Below are positions 32,395-44,301 of a stretch of 64,000 bases of DNA, in pieces. A program made the position numbers and the translations under genes. Position 1 is the stretch's first letter, and the number at the start of each line of letters is the position of its first letter. The notes under the pieces are model-generated. The model was not told where the DNA came from. It was given only the letters and a program-made list of their open reading frames with translations, and did no database searches. Where the stretch lies: positions 434,552,270-434,616,269 of the forward strand of contig OX465595.1 of the NCBI GenBank assembly GCA_950022295.1. Direction: 5' to 3'. The DNA is from Bromus sterilis. Taxonomy: Eukaryota > Streptophyta > Magnoliopsida > Poales > Poaceae.

Positions 32395-35300
32395 TGCCAG
32401 ATCCCTCTGTTAGGTATGTGCTAGGGTTAGCTAGTGCCTTTGCATCATGTAAAAAATTTCAAAAAAGAAATCTTGGAAATCAAATTCAAAATCAAAATGG
32501 GAGAAGGAACACCCCCCAGTTGAATTATTTCAAAAGGCCAGATAAAAATATTTTCCAAAAATTCATGTTAGAGTTTTGAAAAGTCTTATAAATGAGTGTG
32601 ATAACATATCAAGTGATGTGGGACCCACCCCATGCTCATAGATTTTTCAAATATTCAAACAGTACCTTGGAATTAAAGACTTACCTGGCCATTCGGCCCA
32701 ACTCTTTGTCCGCGGCCCAGCAAGCCAGCCCAGCCCGCTGCCCCTCCCGTTTGTCTTCTTCCCCGGCGCGGCAAGCAGCTCGCTGGAGCGCATGCCGACG
32801 CCGGCGCCACCTGCTTGCCTGCCTGGAGGCCCTCCCGTGCCTTCTTCTTGCGCCAGAGAGACGCCGTGGCACCGCGAACCACTTTCCCCCCATCGCCGTT
32901 CGTCTCGCGCCTTCTCCTCGTTTTCCCCTTCTTCCCCGAGAGCCTCTGCCGTTCACCGTCGACAGAATCCGCAGCCAACGCCGGAGAGAAGCCTGGAGAC
33001 CATGTCCATCGTGCGCGCCTTCGTCGACTTCCTCGATCTGGAGAAGCTGGAGGACTAATCGAGCTCGAGGCCAACGCAAGCTTCACCGAGACCTCACCGG
33101 AGCCGCCGCGCGATTTCTTTGATTCCGGCAACCACAGGGCGTCCCCGACCGCGCCACCACCTCCGTTGAACTCAAGGTGAGCTCACGGTTCACCCGAGCC
33201 ATTCCTTCGTCTCCCTACTCCTCCCTAGCTGGATCCGCCATGAACGCAGGAGCTCGTCGCCGCCATGGTCGACGGCGAGGAAGTTCCCGTGCCCCTTCGA
33301 CCCATCCAAGACGACCACCGTGCTCCTAGTGCTCCAAGGATTCGTCCGAGCCATCGCATGCCCACGAAAACCCACCGCAGCGTCGTCTTCGTTGACACCG
33401 AGCCACGGCCGCCGCTAGGGCTCGTCGCCGGCATCACTCCGGTGCCCCCCAGTGGCGCTGCTGTGCTCTGGGTGATGCGGACGAGCTCGGGCTTCCGTTT
33501 GGTGGTCTCAGCGCACCAAATGGTGGCCGGAGCCGCCGTCCCGTGCGTCGCCGCCGCGTCGGATGGTCGCCGGCGACTAGCCGCCGGCAAGTCTGACGTG
33601 TCCGGGGTGATTAACACCTAAACCAACCCCCCTGGGTCACTTACAGGTGGGCCCAGCCCCCTCTAATCCTCTCTGTTAGATTAATCTAACAGGAAAATTA
33701 GATGAGAGGCTGACAGCCCTGGCCCACTGGTCAGTTTGACCGGGGTCAAAACCCCCCTTACGTCATGCTGATGCAGTGCTGGCGCAATAAAAGCTTTTCT
33801 AATTAAAAAGAATTCCAGAAATTCCAGAAAATACCCCAAACTTTGGAAATTCATAGAAAATTCATATTAACTCCAAATTGGCCAAATAATATATGAAAAA
33901 TGATCAGGAGAAAATTATCTTTCCAAATATGCAACTTTCAACTCTGTTTGAGTTGAATTTAAAATGTGATCAGTAGCATTTGCTATTTGATTTAAATGGA
34001 ATTAAATCAAATTCAATTCAAATAATTTTGCAACTTGAACCATGGCAACATGCTACATTTCACTTACACATCAGAGGCATATCATACACATTGGAAGGTA
34101 ATTCAAAATGATCAAACTATATCACATATAACTTGGTTAATGTTGAATTCAAATGTGGAGTTTGAATTTGCATTTTAAATGCAATATATTCCACTTAAAA
34201 GGAATTGCCTCACACATCAAAACTTGTACTTCAAGCATTAACATTCAATCATGTGCTTGAGCATTGCATTCATATTGATTGCTACTTCGTGCTTTGTTTG
34301 TCGAGTAGAGGTGGAACCGGAGCAAGAGGTCACCCCCTTCGCTGAAGATCCAGAGCCCGAACCTCGTCAGCAAGGCAAGCAAAACCCCATTGATCATGTC
34401 GATAAAATCCCACTTCCCTCTCATGTCTCGCTTATGCATTGTATAGGATGATCACCATGTTACGATTCTACCGCTTAGATGAACCCATTCCTTTGCATGA
34501 CCTATCTTTTGTCACAGTAGTAAGCAAACCACAATCCTAGCAAATGTAGGAGTTGAATGATATCATGTGGCCCCTGCAATGTTACTGCTTATTGCATGCT
34601 TAGTATGATACCATGTTGTTACTGTGATGTGAGTCGGGATGGTAGTGATCATGTTGATGATGGTAGAAGAGTGTTGGTGAATCGACCCTAATACAAGGTG
34701 AACGATGAGAGGCTGTGTAGGAGTACACGGTGGGTTGTCTCGTTGAACACTGCCCTAAGTCCGAGTTCTTGTGTGGTGATCCAAGATGAAGAGTACAACC
34801 ACACATTGGGCTCACTGACCCCTCTCAACTTATTAACTCATCCCTTTCGATGTCCAGATGTCGCAGTAGTTCGGAGTTCTGGTAGGCTTGTGGCCTGGAT
34901 GCTAAGTGAGAGAACGGCTCACCCGAGACCGGCTTATGCACCACGCACACATCGCTTGGGTCCACTTCGGTAAACCGGCCGGGTTCACGATAGTGGTAGC
35001 CAACCCAAGTAGGCGGCTTTCTTGGACTAGATAGGCTATGAGGCAACAGTTGTGGTGAGCATCCTCGCTGGCACCCCTTGAATGGTGTCGAGATCAAAGG
35101 CGGTAAATGATGATCATGTGTGTGTAGCGGTACACCCTTGCAAGGTTAACAAAACTATTCGAATAGCCGCGTCCGCGGTTATGGACTACTTGGAAAGCTT
35201 AGCTTGATTATTAGATAACTTGAACCGGATACTTCTAAAATACACCAAGATAAGTGTGAGTGCTATGGCGTGCTTTCTCGTGGGGAAGTCGAGGAAGGCA

Positions 35301-36299
35301 CCATAGTGGTGTAATTGGTTGGTGAAAGTAGTGAACTCGTGTACGCTTCTTACCTCAAAGTCTGGTACTCGTAGTTCAGGATTAGCCAAGTCAAAGCTGG
35401 CATTTCTGCAAGTGAAACCCCACCTCCCTTTACCTTGATACATGTGCATGAGTAGTATAGCTCTTATGTAAGTCTTGCTAAGTACGCCTTTGTACTCACG
35501 TTTGCTTAATCTATGTTTTAGATGACGCCACTGACCCCGAAGGTGGCTTCTTCATCGAGCTGGACGCCTGAAGTTAAGCTAGTCTAGTCCCAGTCAGCAG
35601 ACTGGTTCCCTCGTGGAGGGCTTTATGTTTGAATAAGGCTTCTTAAGCCAATTTGTTAAACTTGTCTGTACTCAGACATAATTTGCTTCCGCTTTATGTT
35701 GTAATGTTGGATCACATGTATGTGATCTCTGTGTGTACTCTATAAGAGTTATAAATAAAATGTACACTTTGTGAGAATTGCAATGGTACCTGCTGTTCAT
35801 ACAAGGCATGTGTGCTGCGTGTATGTTTATAACATGCATGTCTTTGTATGGGTTTTCGAGACCTTAGTTGTGTTCCGGCTGGCGGTCTTTCATACACCAA
35901 GTGGCCCTTAGATGTGCGCAGCTTGGGGCATCGCGATGCGATTGTCCGAGACTCCGTCTCTTGCACACTTTGTGGTATGATCGAGCCCGCCCTAGACCCC
36001 GACTAAGTGATCGGGCTGGAGTAAGTCTATGTAAGAGTTTTGAGATAGTCGATAGTATGGTTGAGGCGACTTGTCTTTGAATTTGGGAGTTCACCACCCA
36101 TATCATTAGACTTGTGTGCGGACGATGAGGACCCATCACAGTTGATCATCCGGCCTGGATGGGATGCCCCTCATGTACGATGCTTTCCGAGAATGTTCAG
36201 TGCTTGGCCTTGTCTGCTTAGAAAAGTGGGTGCGGTTCTCGGCTCTCCATATGACTATGCCTTAACTGTACTTGCATACGCTAACCCCGGGTCCCGACA
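32395..36299 (+). mobile_element. Element C2: solo LTR of the C chromovirus family
   Basis: A single 3905-bp LTR starting TGCCAG and ending GGGTCCCGACA, with TSD AGGAC at 32390-32394 and 36300-36304. The flanks align with C1 and C3 LTRs over long stretches (for example 33790-36299). The 5' part and GC-rich core (32700-33620) are more divergent. A solo LTR with a clean TSD is the usual product of recombination between the two LTRs of a full element. Reading frames in the GC-rich core are not supported as genes. Confidence 0.92.
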
Positions 36300-36304
36300 A
36301 GGAC
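36300..36304. repeat. Target-site duplication AGGAC (right copy) of C2
   Basis: Equal to 32390-32394. The single unoccupied copy is seen in A2 at 1093-1097 (as GTCCT). Confidence 0.92.
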
Positions 36305-36316
36305 GAGCAGGAATTA

Positions 36317-36329
36317 AGCTTGGGGATGT
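36317..36329 (+). promoter_or_regulatory. Polypurine tract of A1
   Basis: AGCTTGGGGATGT directly before the 3' LTR. B has AGCTTGGGGGAGT in the same place. This stretch and everything after it is missing from A2. Confidence 0.7.
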
Positions 36330-38010
36330 TGTTACGTCCAAAACGTATCTATAATTTCTGCTTGCTCCATGCCTCTTTTGTGTGATATTGCTATGTTATT
36401 GATGAACTTCCATACACTTTTGATCATATTTGGACTAACTTATTAACTCAGTGCACCCCAGTGCCAGTTCCTGTTTTTTGCTTTTTTCTATTTCAGGTTT
36501 CCCCCCATATTAAAAGTGCTCCAAAAATTCGGGAAAATCCAATAAAAAATCAGCGCTTCGGAAGCTTCGGGAATCACCGAGGGGGGGGGGGGGCAGAGGG
36601 GACCCACCAGGGCCCTAGGCGCCCTCTCGGCGCGCCCTAGGGTGGGGCCGCGCTAGGGGGCCGCCTGGACCCCTGGTGGCCCCCCTGGCTGCCCCCTTCG
36701 CCCATATATTCCCCGTGACATGAAACCGTCGTGACGGGAACCCTTTTTCGCAGTCTCTCCTCTGTTCCGCCGCCTCCGTGCTTCCAAGATCGGGAGCACC
36801 AGGAGACCTCTTCCCGGCACCCTGCCGGAGGGAGGAACCACCTCTGGAAGCTTCTCCACCATCATGGATGCTTCCCGGATGAACCGTGAGTAGTCCACGT
36901 TGGACCATGGGTCTATGATCAGTAGCTATGTGATGTTCTCCTCCCATCTTTGTTCTTCATGGATTAGACCTCGTGAGCTGCCCTACATGATCGAGGCACA
37001 TATGTAATCTTTCTGCTGTTGCTATGCTGAGTTTGCTCCGATCCGATGGATTATGAGATTATGTTCAGATTGTGTTTGAGTAATAAATTTGATTCTCCTC
37101 TTTTATATTTATGTTCTTGAGTAATTATTGCATGTCCTCCGTTACTGTTTATTGCTTTGGCCAAGTAGTAGGTAGTGACTCCAAGAGGGAGCGTTACGCA
37201 TGATTGTGGGTTCATGCCCCTCGATGACTAGCTTGAATGACAGAAACATGAGTCTCGGGGATGTGCTGTTGCCACAAGGGATAAAACAACGGTGCTTGTA
37301 CTTGCGGGTGCAAGGATTGTTTACTTTACGCAAAGTTCTTTAATGCAGTTGTCTGTTGCTTTGAGTTTACACTTTGGGTGGGATCCGCAACTTAATACCA
37401 GCGAGATGTTCTGGATAGATATCTCAAGGTGGATGATTAGTAGGTAGATGAAGATGGATTTCGGTCTACTTGATTTGGCGTACCGCCCAAGCTTTTGAGC
37501 CTCTTCCTTTCTTTATAGCATAATTAGCATTGGTTTGCGCACATAATCCTGTCAATTACCCAGATGTAATTTGTTTACCTCGCATGGCTATTTTATCGTC
37601 TTTTGGGAGAGAGACATCACTAGTGAACATCATAGGACCCTGGTCCATATTTCCAATACTGTTTACACCACTATTATTTTCCTGCTTTATTTACTTTTCC
37701 GTTGCTGTCACTATCATTATTATCCCGTGCGTTTTATCCTTTGTAAACAACAAGGCCGGAGGGATTGACAACCTCTCTGTACTCGTTGGGAGCAAAGTTA
37801 TCTGTTGTGTGTGCAGGTCCAGGTAAAGTAAGAAACCTCGGTTGTAAACGGTGCCATTGTTCACTTTGCCGCCTACTTGTCGATCGTGGAGTCCAACTGG
37901 TTCGATAATCAACCTTAGCATCTTAGCTAAGGAAAATTGCCGCTACGCTACATCTCACCTTCCACTTTGGGTAACCAATGAGGGGCGAGAAGTAAACTCA
38001 CGTGACATCA
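36330..38010 (+). repeat. 3' LTR of A1
   Basis: The LTR is 1681 bp, starting TGTTACGTCC (one change from TGATACGTCC) and ending GTGACATCA. It is homologous to the A2 5' LTR throughout, with a GC-rich module at about 36570-36720 that includes a long G-run at 36582-36593. No genes; the frames at 36615-36947 are GC-rich chance frames. Confidence 0.88.
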
Positions 38011-38109
38011 GTGCCCAACCCGATTCCGGCACCATCGACATAGTTCTCCCTCGAGTCTTCCCCTCTCTTTAGCCATCCCTATGGAATATGTTGTTACTAT
38101 GCGATGACA
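38011..38109 (+). repeat. End of the 5' LTR of element Z
   Basis: A 99-bp remnant between the end of A1 and the primer-binding site of Z, ending GATGACA. The rest of this LTR lies left of A1, outside the window. Confidence 0.55.
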
Positions 38110-38110
38110 A

Positions 38111-40218
38111 TTGGCGCTCACCGTGGGGCAGAATGAGGCATCGACTGGAGTTCTGATCCGTACGGGATCTTCCTTGTCATCGAGCATGAGCCACGCCTCT
38201 GGCCTGATCTTTAGGCGTGGGGCAGTGGACTTTGTGGTGGACTACGTTGCGCGGTTTGGGGTCGGCGCACCCCTGCCGCCCGGTGTTTCACTGCAGATCG
38301 GCAGCCATCGCCTCTTCATCAGCTGCTTTCCCGAGGCGTATCCTAGGGAGGTGCATGTCTTCTCCAGTGTCACGGATCCACTCCTGACCAGGGGCTGCAC
38401 GGCAGCTCCCGGCGGAGCGGAGCCGCGTGTGCACGCACCCGTCATGATGGCTGGGACGACTGCGTCAAGCAACCAAGGTTCGACAAGTGCAGCAAGGAAA
38501 GCCAAAGAGGCGGCGGACGCCGCGGAAATAGTCGACACCAGTGCGTTGCGAGATGTGTTGTACACACCCGTGAACAGGAATGGTGACCCCGATCAGGTCC
38601 ACACCGATCTGGAGACAACACGGCTTGCTCTTGCTCGTAGGGCCGAGCATGTGCTGGCAGAAGAGCGCAGGCTGGGAGCCATTACCAGAGAGTACAATGC
38701 AGCGCATGCCAGCCAGCGGCGGCCGATTACAGCCGTGGTTTTAGAGGATCTCAGGAGTAGAGGACGTGCAGTCGGCAAAGAGCTGTCAGGGGACGAGCAA
38801 CCGACAGCATCAATATTTGTCCAGCGGCCAAACTAGAGCATGCCCGACAAGAATTTGTGGACTGCCGAGCAGATTGCGAATGAGCTAGAGGACTTGGAAG
38901 GAGAAGAACGACGTCAGTAAACTCGCCGAATGCGCGAGCTGCTGGCATTGGCAAAGCAACAACAGCAAGCGGCGCTGGACGATCCGGTTGCAGGACCTGA
39001 AGCATCAAGAAGGACTGCGAGGCCGGTTCCGGAAGAAAGCCAGTGGCCGAATGCATCGCGGCAGAACAGACAGCAGGGCCAGTCCCGACGTGAGAGCAGG
39101 GTCAGGAGCAATCGGGGTCCCCCGATCATGAACAGAAGAGCAGAGGAGCCGGCTGTTAGCAGAAGGCGCAATGACCCACGTCGTCAGCCAGAAGCAAGAC
39201 CAACAATCAGCAATCGGCTCGGCTCTCGTCAGATCGGCGAGAATGATGCCAGGCATCACATCGATCTGCTAGAAAGAGATGCGCAACAGGAAGAGGAGGG
39301 AGCAGCTGGCCCAGCATCTTTCGGACACCGCGTTCGGACTGAGCAGTTCCCCAAAGGGTTCACCTTGCCCAGAGACACCCCAAGTACAACGGCTCCGTTA
39401 AGCAAGAGGACTGACTAACAGATTACATGACCGCAGTCGGCATCGCCAGCGGCAGTCGACGTGTATCTGTACGTTATGCTCCTCTGATGTTGTAGGGGTC
39501 AGCTCGGACTTGGCTGAACAGTTTTCCCGACAACAACATCAATTGCTGGGAGGATTTCTCGGAAGCTTTCGTTCGCAACTTCAATGGCACGTATGATCGG
39601 CCACATCTTCCTCGGCAGCCCGCCCTCTGCGTGCAAGGCAAGGACGAGCCGCTTCGAGAATATCTAGCTCGGTGGATCAAGTTGAAGAACTCATGTGAAG
39701 GAGTCCATGAGATACAGGCCATTCAATATTTCACTGATGGATGCTTGGCGGGATCAATGCTGAAGCACAAGCTTCTCCGCAAGGATTTTTCGTTGTTGGC
39801 CGAGCTCATGAAGGTTGCCAATGCATTCGCTGTCTCTGACTCCGCGATGCGGGAGCTCATTCAGCTCTGTGTCGGAGGCGTTGTTCAGGCGCAAGGGGTT
39901 GCGCAAGCGACAGAGGTAGGGATCCAGGGGCTCAGTCGGCGAGAGCACAGAGAGAACAATCGCAACAACAACAACAACCAGCGGAATAGCGGAAAGAGGA
40001 AGGATGAGCAGCCAGATGCTCAGTATGGCAGTCGGCAGGTGGCCGCTGTCCAGGACCAAGAGGAACAAGGGGCTGCAGGAGGCAGTCAGAAGATGAAGCC
40101 GAATGCGAAGCCGCAGTGGCCGATGAAGCCCAAGTACACATTCGAGGACATGCTGGACCAGCCGTGCAAAATGCATAGCAGTCCAGGCAAGCCAGCAGCA
40201 TACCACTCGGCAGTGTGA
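38111..40218 (+). pseudogene. gag: Z gag, degenerate
   Basis: One frame runs from 38111, broken by stops at 38834-38836 and 38918-38920, and continues to 39416-39418. After a frameshift between 39419 and 39631 it continues to 40218. The second part holds the retrotransposon gag core (PLREYLARWIKLKNSC, then VHEIQAIQYFTDGCL) and a basic, asparagine- and glutamine-rich region. The N-terminal third is alanine- and arginine-rich with coiled-coil character. The zinc knuckle expected near the end is not intact. Confidence 0.75.
38112..38128 (+). promoter_or_regulatory. Primer-binding site of Z
   Basis: TGGCGCTCACCGTGGGG, two bases after the LTR end. The pattern is the one usual for Tat/Retand-like cereal elements. 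I cannot name the primer tRNA with certainty. Confidence 0.6.
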
Positions 40219-40556
40219 TTTCGTCAAGCGCATAGCGAAGGGAGAAGCATTACCATCTCCACCCCCACCACCACCTCAGAACAGAGTGCCACCTCACGCA
40301 CATAACCAGTTTCTGCGGCAAGATGCCGCATACATGATCTTCACCAGTGAGTCGAGTGACAAGGGAAGTCGGAGAGCCCGAGCTCAGGAGGTTAATGCCA
40401 CCATGCCCTCGATTCCCCAGTACATGCATTGGTCGGATTGCAAGATCACTTAGGGCAGGGAGAATCACCCCAAGTGTCATGTCGAATCCGGGCACCTATC
40501 CGCTGGTGGTGGATGCCCTGTTTGCGGCTCCCAAGTTTTCATGTCTGTTTTCCTGA

Positions 40557-41816
40557 GTGCTCATTGATCCAGGGAGCACAATCAACATTCTGTACAAAGA
40601 CACGATGGTCAAGATGGGACTCACGGAGAGAGATTTGGAGCGCAGTTGGACGGCTTTCCATGGGATTGTCCCTAGTTTGTCATGCACCCCTATGGGTCGC
40701 ATTCGACTGGATGCGATTTTTGGCACAGAGGAAAACTTCAGGAGAGAGCCGATCTGGTTCGAGGTCGCCGACCTCAGCAGTCCATACCATGCCCTCTTGG
40801 GATTGCCTGCAATCGCAAAGTTCATGCTTAATGTGTATGAGCCCTACCTGAAGATGAAGCTCCCAGGTCCAAATGGCATCATCACCGTCACCGGGGACTT
40901 CAGGAAGTCCCCCGAGTGCTTGTCAGCTGGTGCGAATTTGGCCGATTCCTTGGTGGTGGCCGAAGAGAAGCGTCAGATCGACAAGGTGGTTGCAATGGCT
41001 CAAGCTCAAAGCAAGGTTCCTCTTCCAGTCGGCCCAGCCAAGAGAGCAGATGAGGAGGCCACTTTCTAGTCGGCCAAGGACAGCAAGAAGGTTGCTCTAG
41101 ATCCCTCCGACCCAACCAAGTTCATTGTGGTCGGAGCAGGACTTAGCAACAAATAGGAAAGCAATCTCGTCGAGTTCCTCCGTGAGAACCTGGACATCTT
41201 TGCATGGTCTCTCCACAAGACATGCCTAGAGTGCCGAGGGAACTCACCGACCACAGGCTCCACATTCGGCCAGGTTCTAAACCGGTCAAGCAACCCCTTC
41301 GACGTTTTTTTTGAAGACAAGAGAAGAGAAATCGGCAAAGAGGTCGCCAAGCTCAAGGCTGCAGGCTTCATCATGGAGGTGTTCTACCCCGAGTGGTTGG
41401 CAAACCCAGTCCTCGTGATGAAGAAGAACAAGACCTGGCGCATGTGTATCGATTACACTTTCCTGAACAAGGCATGCCCCAAGGATCCGTTTGCTCTGCC
41501 CCGTATAGATCAAGTAATTGAGTCTACGGCCGGCTGCGAGCTTTTGTCATTTCTGGATGCCACTGCTGCCTATCACCAGATCAAACTTGTTGTGGAAGAT
41601 CAAATAAAAACTGCCTTTGTAACCCCCTTTGGGTCTTATTTCTATATCACCATGCCTTTCGGCCTGAAGAATGGATGTGCTACCTATCAGCGCACCATCC
41701 AGCGATGCACGCATTCTCATCTCGGGAGAAACTTGCATGTGTATGTAGATGATCTGGTAGTGAAGACGGTCAAAGGAGTCACACTCCTCGACGACCTCAA
41801 GTAGACATTCGCCAAC
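40557..41816 (+). pseudogene. pol: Z protease and N-terminal reverse transcriptase, degenerate and truncated by B
   Basis: The protease motif IDPGSTINIL appears at the start, with the proline form of the active site again. The typical YHALLGLPAIAKF block is near 40785. After in-frame stops at 41067-41069 and 41154-41156 and some decay, RT motifs follow from 41373: MCIDYTFLNK, then MPFGLKNGCATYQR and YVDD near 41742. The reading frame ends at 41802-41804 and Z sequence is cut at 41816 by the B insertion; the remainder should lie beyond the window on the right. Confidence 0.8.
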
Positions 41817-43330
41817 TGATATGTCCAAAATGCATCACTATTTTATATCATAATCCGTCCTTATTCATTGATATATTTCACATTACAATGATGTTCTTAT
41901 GTTGTTTTGGCTTATTTTACACAGTTTGCAACTTTCCGGTGCCGAAGCAGCAGCCACAGGATTCAGCGGTAAAAAGTGTACGCTGAGTTGCTGAAGAAGA
42001 ACACCTCCAAATTACCTGAAAATCTACGAAGGGTGTTTTTGGGAGGATTGACGAAGACACACGAGAGAGGGACCGGAGGGGGCCACAGGGGCCCCAGGCG
42101 GCCACCTGGCGCGGCCCCCATCCTGGCCGCGCCGGGAGGGCGCCTGGAGCCCTGGGACCACCCCGGGCTCCCTCCCTCTGGCCTATATACTCTTCGTCGC
42201 CCGAAAACCCTAAAAAGGGGAGTTTTTACAGAGTTCCGCCGCCGCTCCGTGGAGGAAACCTACAAAGAAGAAAAGGGCTCTCCGGCGGGAAGATTCCAAC
42301 GAGGAGATCACCTCTCGGAAGGGGAGATCATCGACATCGTCATCACCATCGTCACGGGCATCATCGAGATCATCATCAACATCATCCCCAACATCAGCAC
42401 CATCTTCATCTTCATCCAATCTCATCTCACAATTGTAACTTGCGTTGTAACTCGTACTATCTATCCTCTCTACTCTACCGGTGTTCATTACTACTTTGTG
42501 GTGAATGCTATTGAGTTTTGTTGGAGGAATATTGTTATGACCAGATTGTTTACCACCTATTTATCACCTCTGATCATGATCTATTTTATGTCTTGTGAGT
42601 AGTTACTTTAGTTCTTAAGGACATGGGAGAAGTCTTGTTGTTAGTAGTCATATGATGTTGAAGTAATATGTGTTGTTTGATATTGAAGTTGTGTTGTTAT
42701 TTTCCTTGTTGTGTTGTGGGAGTCGAACACTCAACACTTCGCCTTATTAAGGACCTAGGGAAATACATTGTGTATAAAGAATGCTTACGGTGGGTTGCCG
42801 GAGTGACAGAAACCTGAACCCCAGTTTGCACACTTTTGCGCAAGGGAATAATGGATCCTTGATCTTATTGCAGTGGTTAGGCTTTGCCTTAATTTCTATC
42901 TTGTATTTGCGGATGCTTGCAAGTTGTTTAATCATAAGAGTGCACTTATCTTATTCTAGAAGGTCTTCTATCATAGATCCACCCACTCGACACTTATCAA
43001 CATAAAGCATGTTATCAATTCGGAGTATGGCGAAAGCACGTGACTACCTCTCCATGTGTCCTCAAGAACGCTTTAGTCTTTATAAGTTCAGATGACAGGC
43101 TTATCCTTTTCTCAAAAGGATTGGGCCACTTGCTGCTCCTCAGCACCACTTAATTTACTTGCTTTTGTCTTATTGTTGCTTATACCGAAAACCCCTAAAA
43201 ATTTATCTTTCAGTGCTTCCAGTTATTCCTTGTCCAAAATCACTTATCAATACCTTTTGCTCCTCGTTGGGTTCGACACTCTTACTTATCGAAAACGCTG
43301 CAATAGACCCCTTACGTTTGTGGGTCATCA
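41817..43330 (+). repeat. 5' LTR of B
   Basis: The LTR is 1514 bp, starting TGATATGTCC and ending GGGTCATCA. It carries a GC-rich module at about 42070-42180 and an ATC/CAT-rich stretch at 42310-42420. A TATATACTC (42183) lies just after the GC module. The 208-codon frame across it is not a gene. Confidence 0.85.
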
Positions 43331-43342
43331 AGTACCATTTTC

Positions 43343-43360
43343 TGGCGCCGTTGTCGGGGA
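43343..43360 (+). promoter_or_regulatory. Primer-binding site of B, tRNA-Asp type
   Basis: TGGCGCCGTTGTCGGGGA, twelve bases after the LTR end. This is the site typical of Athila-clade elements, with one change from the common GTTGCCGGGG form. Confidence 0.8.
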
Positions 43361-43444
43361 GCATAGCACTATTGGTAAGTGAAGCTGGTAAGGAAATTTT
43401 TATATATTGTTGTTTTTATTTTGCTGTTGCTGCTCTTTGTCCAT

Positions 43445-44185
43445 ATGGACAACCTAGCTATTGGATCATTGCTTACGGGGAAACACCCCACATTTGTGGT
43501 GGTTATTCCTCCCCCTACTGAAATTGTGCCTTATAAAATACCAGCTGGTATTATCGATTGTGTTTTGGCTAATCGTTATGCAGGAGACAGACATCCCAGT
43601 GAATACTTGCTATATTTTTCACAACTATGCTCACTATTTAAGCTTGCAGGTGTACCAATGGAATTTGTCACGAGGAAATTGTTCTCCGTATCTCTTATAG
43701 ATAAAGCTTCAGATTGGTATAAGCTTCTCGATAACTCACATTTGCTTGATTGGCAAGAGCTTATGTCTCTCTTTTATACCAAGTTTTATCCTCTTCATGA
43801 AATTCATCGAGACAGAAATTATATCTATAACTTTAGGTCTCGTGATGGAGAAAGCATCGCTCAAGCTTGGGAGAGATTGAAATACCTAATGCTCAAATGT
43901 CCTATTCATGAGCTCCCCAAGAAAACTATACTTAAAATTTTTTATGATAGACTTTCTCGTCAGGATAAGGAGATGTTGGATGCCTCCTCTAGTGGGGTAT
44001 TTCAGACGAAAAGCGTTGAAGAAAGATGGGATCTCCTTGAAAGGATCCATAAGAATACCGAAGATTGGGAAATAGATAAAGGTATTGAACCCACTATAGA
44101 TTATGAGCATGATTATATAGAGAGCTATGTGAAAACTGATTACTTTAATACCTTTTCTCTAAGATTGGTCTTGATTCCCATCTAA
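43445..44185 (+). CDS. gag: B gag (possibly shortened)
   Basis: A 246-codon frame from the ATG at 43445. The open frame extends back to 43379, but that part is leader. It contains the gag core: FKLAGVPMEFV near 70, ASDWYKLL near 95, FYTKFYPLHE near 115, and AWERLKYLMLKCP near 145. It ends in an acidic region without a zinc knuckle, and the next recognisable frame is the protease at 44302 in another frame, so a C-terminal part may have been lost. Expected role: forms particles and packages RNA, perhaps also of non-autonomous A elements. Confidence 0.8.
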   Translation: MDNLAIGSLLTGKHPTFVVVIPPPTEIVPYKIPAGIIDCVLANRYAGDRHPSEYLLYFSQLCSLFKLAGVPMEFVTRKLFSVSLIDKASDWYKLLDNSHLLDWQELMSLFYTKFYPLHEIHRDRNYIYNFRSRDGESIAQAWERLKYLMLKCPIHELPKKTILKIFYDRLSRQDKEMLDASSSGVFQTKSVEERWDLLERIHKNTEDWEIDKGIEPTIDYEHDYIESYVKTDYFNTFSLRLVLIPI

Positions 44186-44301
44186 TGATTTATTTTTGTA
44201 ACGACTTTGCCTCTCATATTGTCTCTTATAAGAAGAAGAAGTATTAGCATCATAAACCCTTCAAAGAATTACCTGTTGATATTCATGTTTCTGACCCTAT
44301 T

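Larger units (their letters stand above)
1..38010 (+). mobile_element. Element A1: non-autonomous Athila-like LTR retrotransposon, left end outside the window
   Basis: This is the outer element of the left half. What is visible is an internal non-coding arm (1-1080), the 3' internal segment (6689-7738, 32227-32394 and 36305-36329) and the 3' LTR (36330-38010). It is split by A2, the CACTA transposon and solo LTR C2. The pieces were joined by comparison with A2, a same-family copy that carries the same internal segments uninterrupted. The 5' LTR and any gag lie left of the window, so the matching TSD cannot be seen. No pol is present in the visible parts. Confidence 0.85.
38011..41816 (+). mobile_element. 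Element Z: Tat/Retand-like Gypsy retrotransposon, oldest visible layer, partial
   Basis: LTR end, primer-binding site, gag, protease and the first part of RT are visible on the + strand. It is interrupted on the left by A1 and on the right by B, in the middle of RT. Many stops and shifts show long decay. The clade was judged from the gag and RT style (CIDYTFLNKACPKDPFALP, YVDD). Confidence 0.85.

Noticed and set aside
32592..33122. Proline/arginine-rich frames in solo LTR C2 as a captured host exon
   Set aside because: Several overlapping frames are open on both strands because of high GC. No splice pattern or domain is visible; kept only as the variable-core observation.
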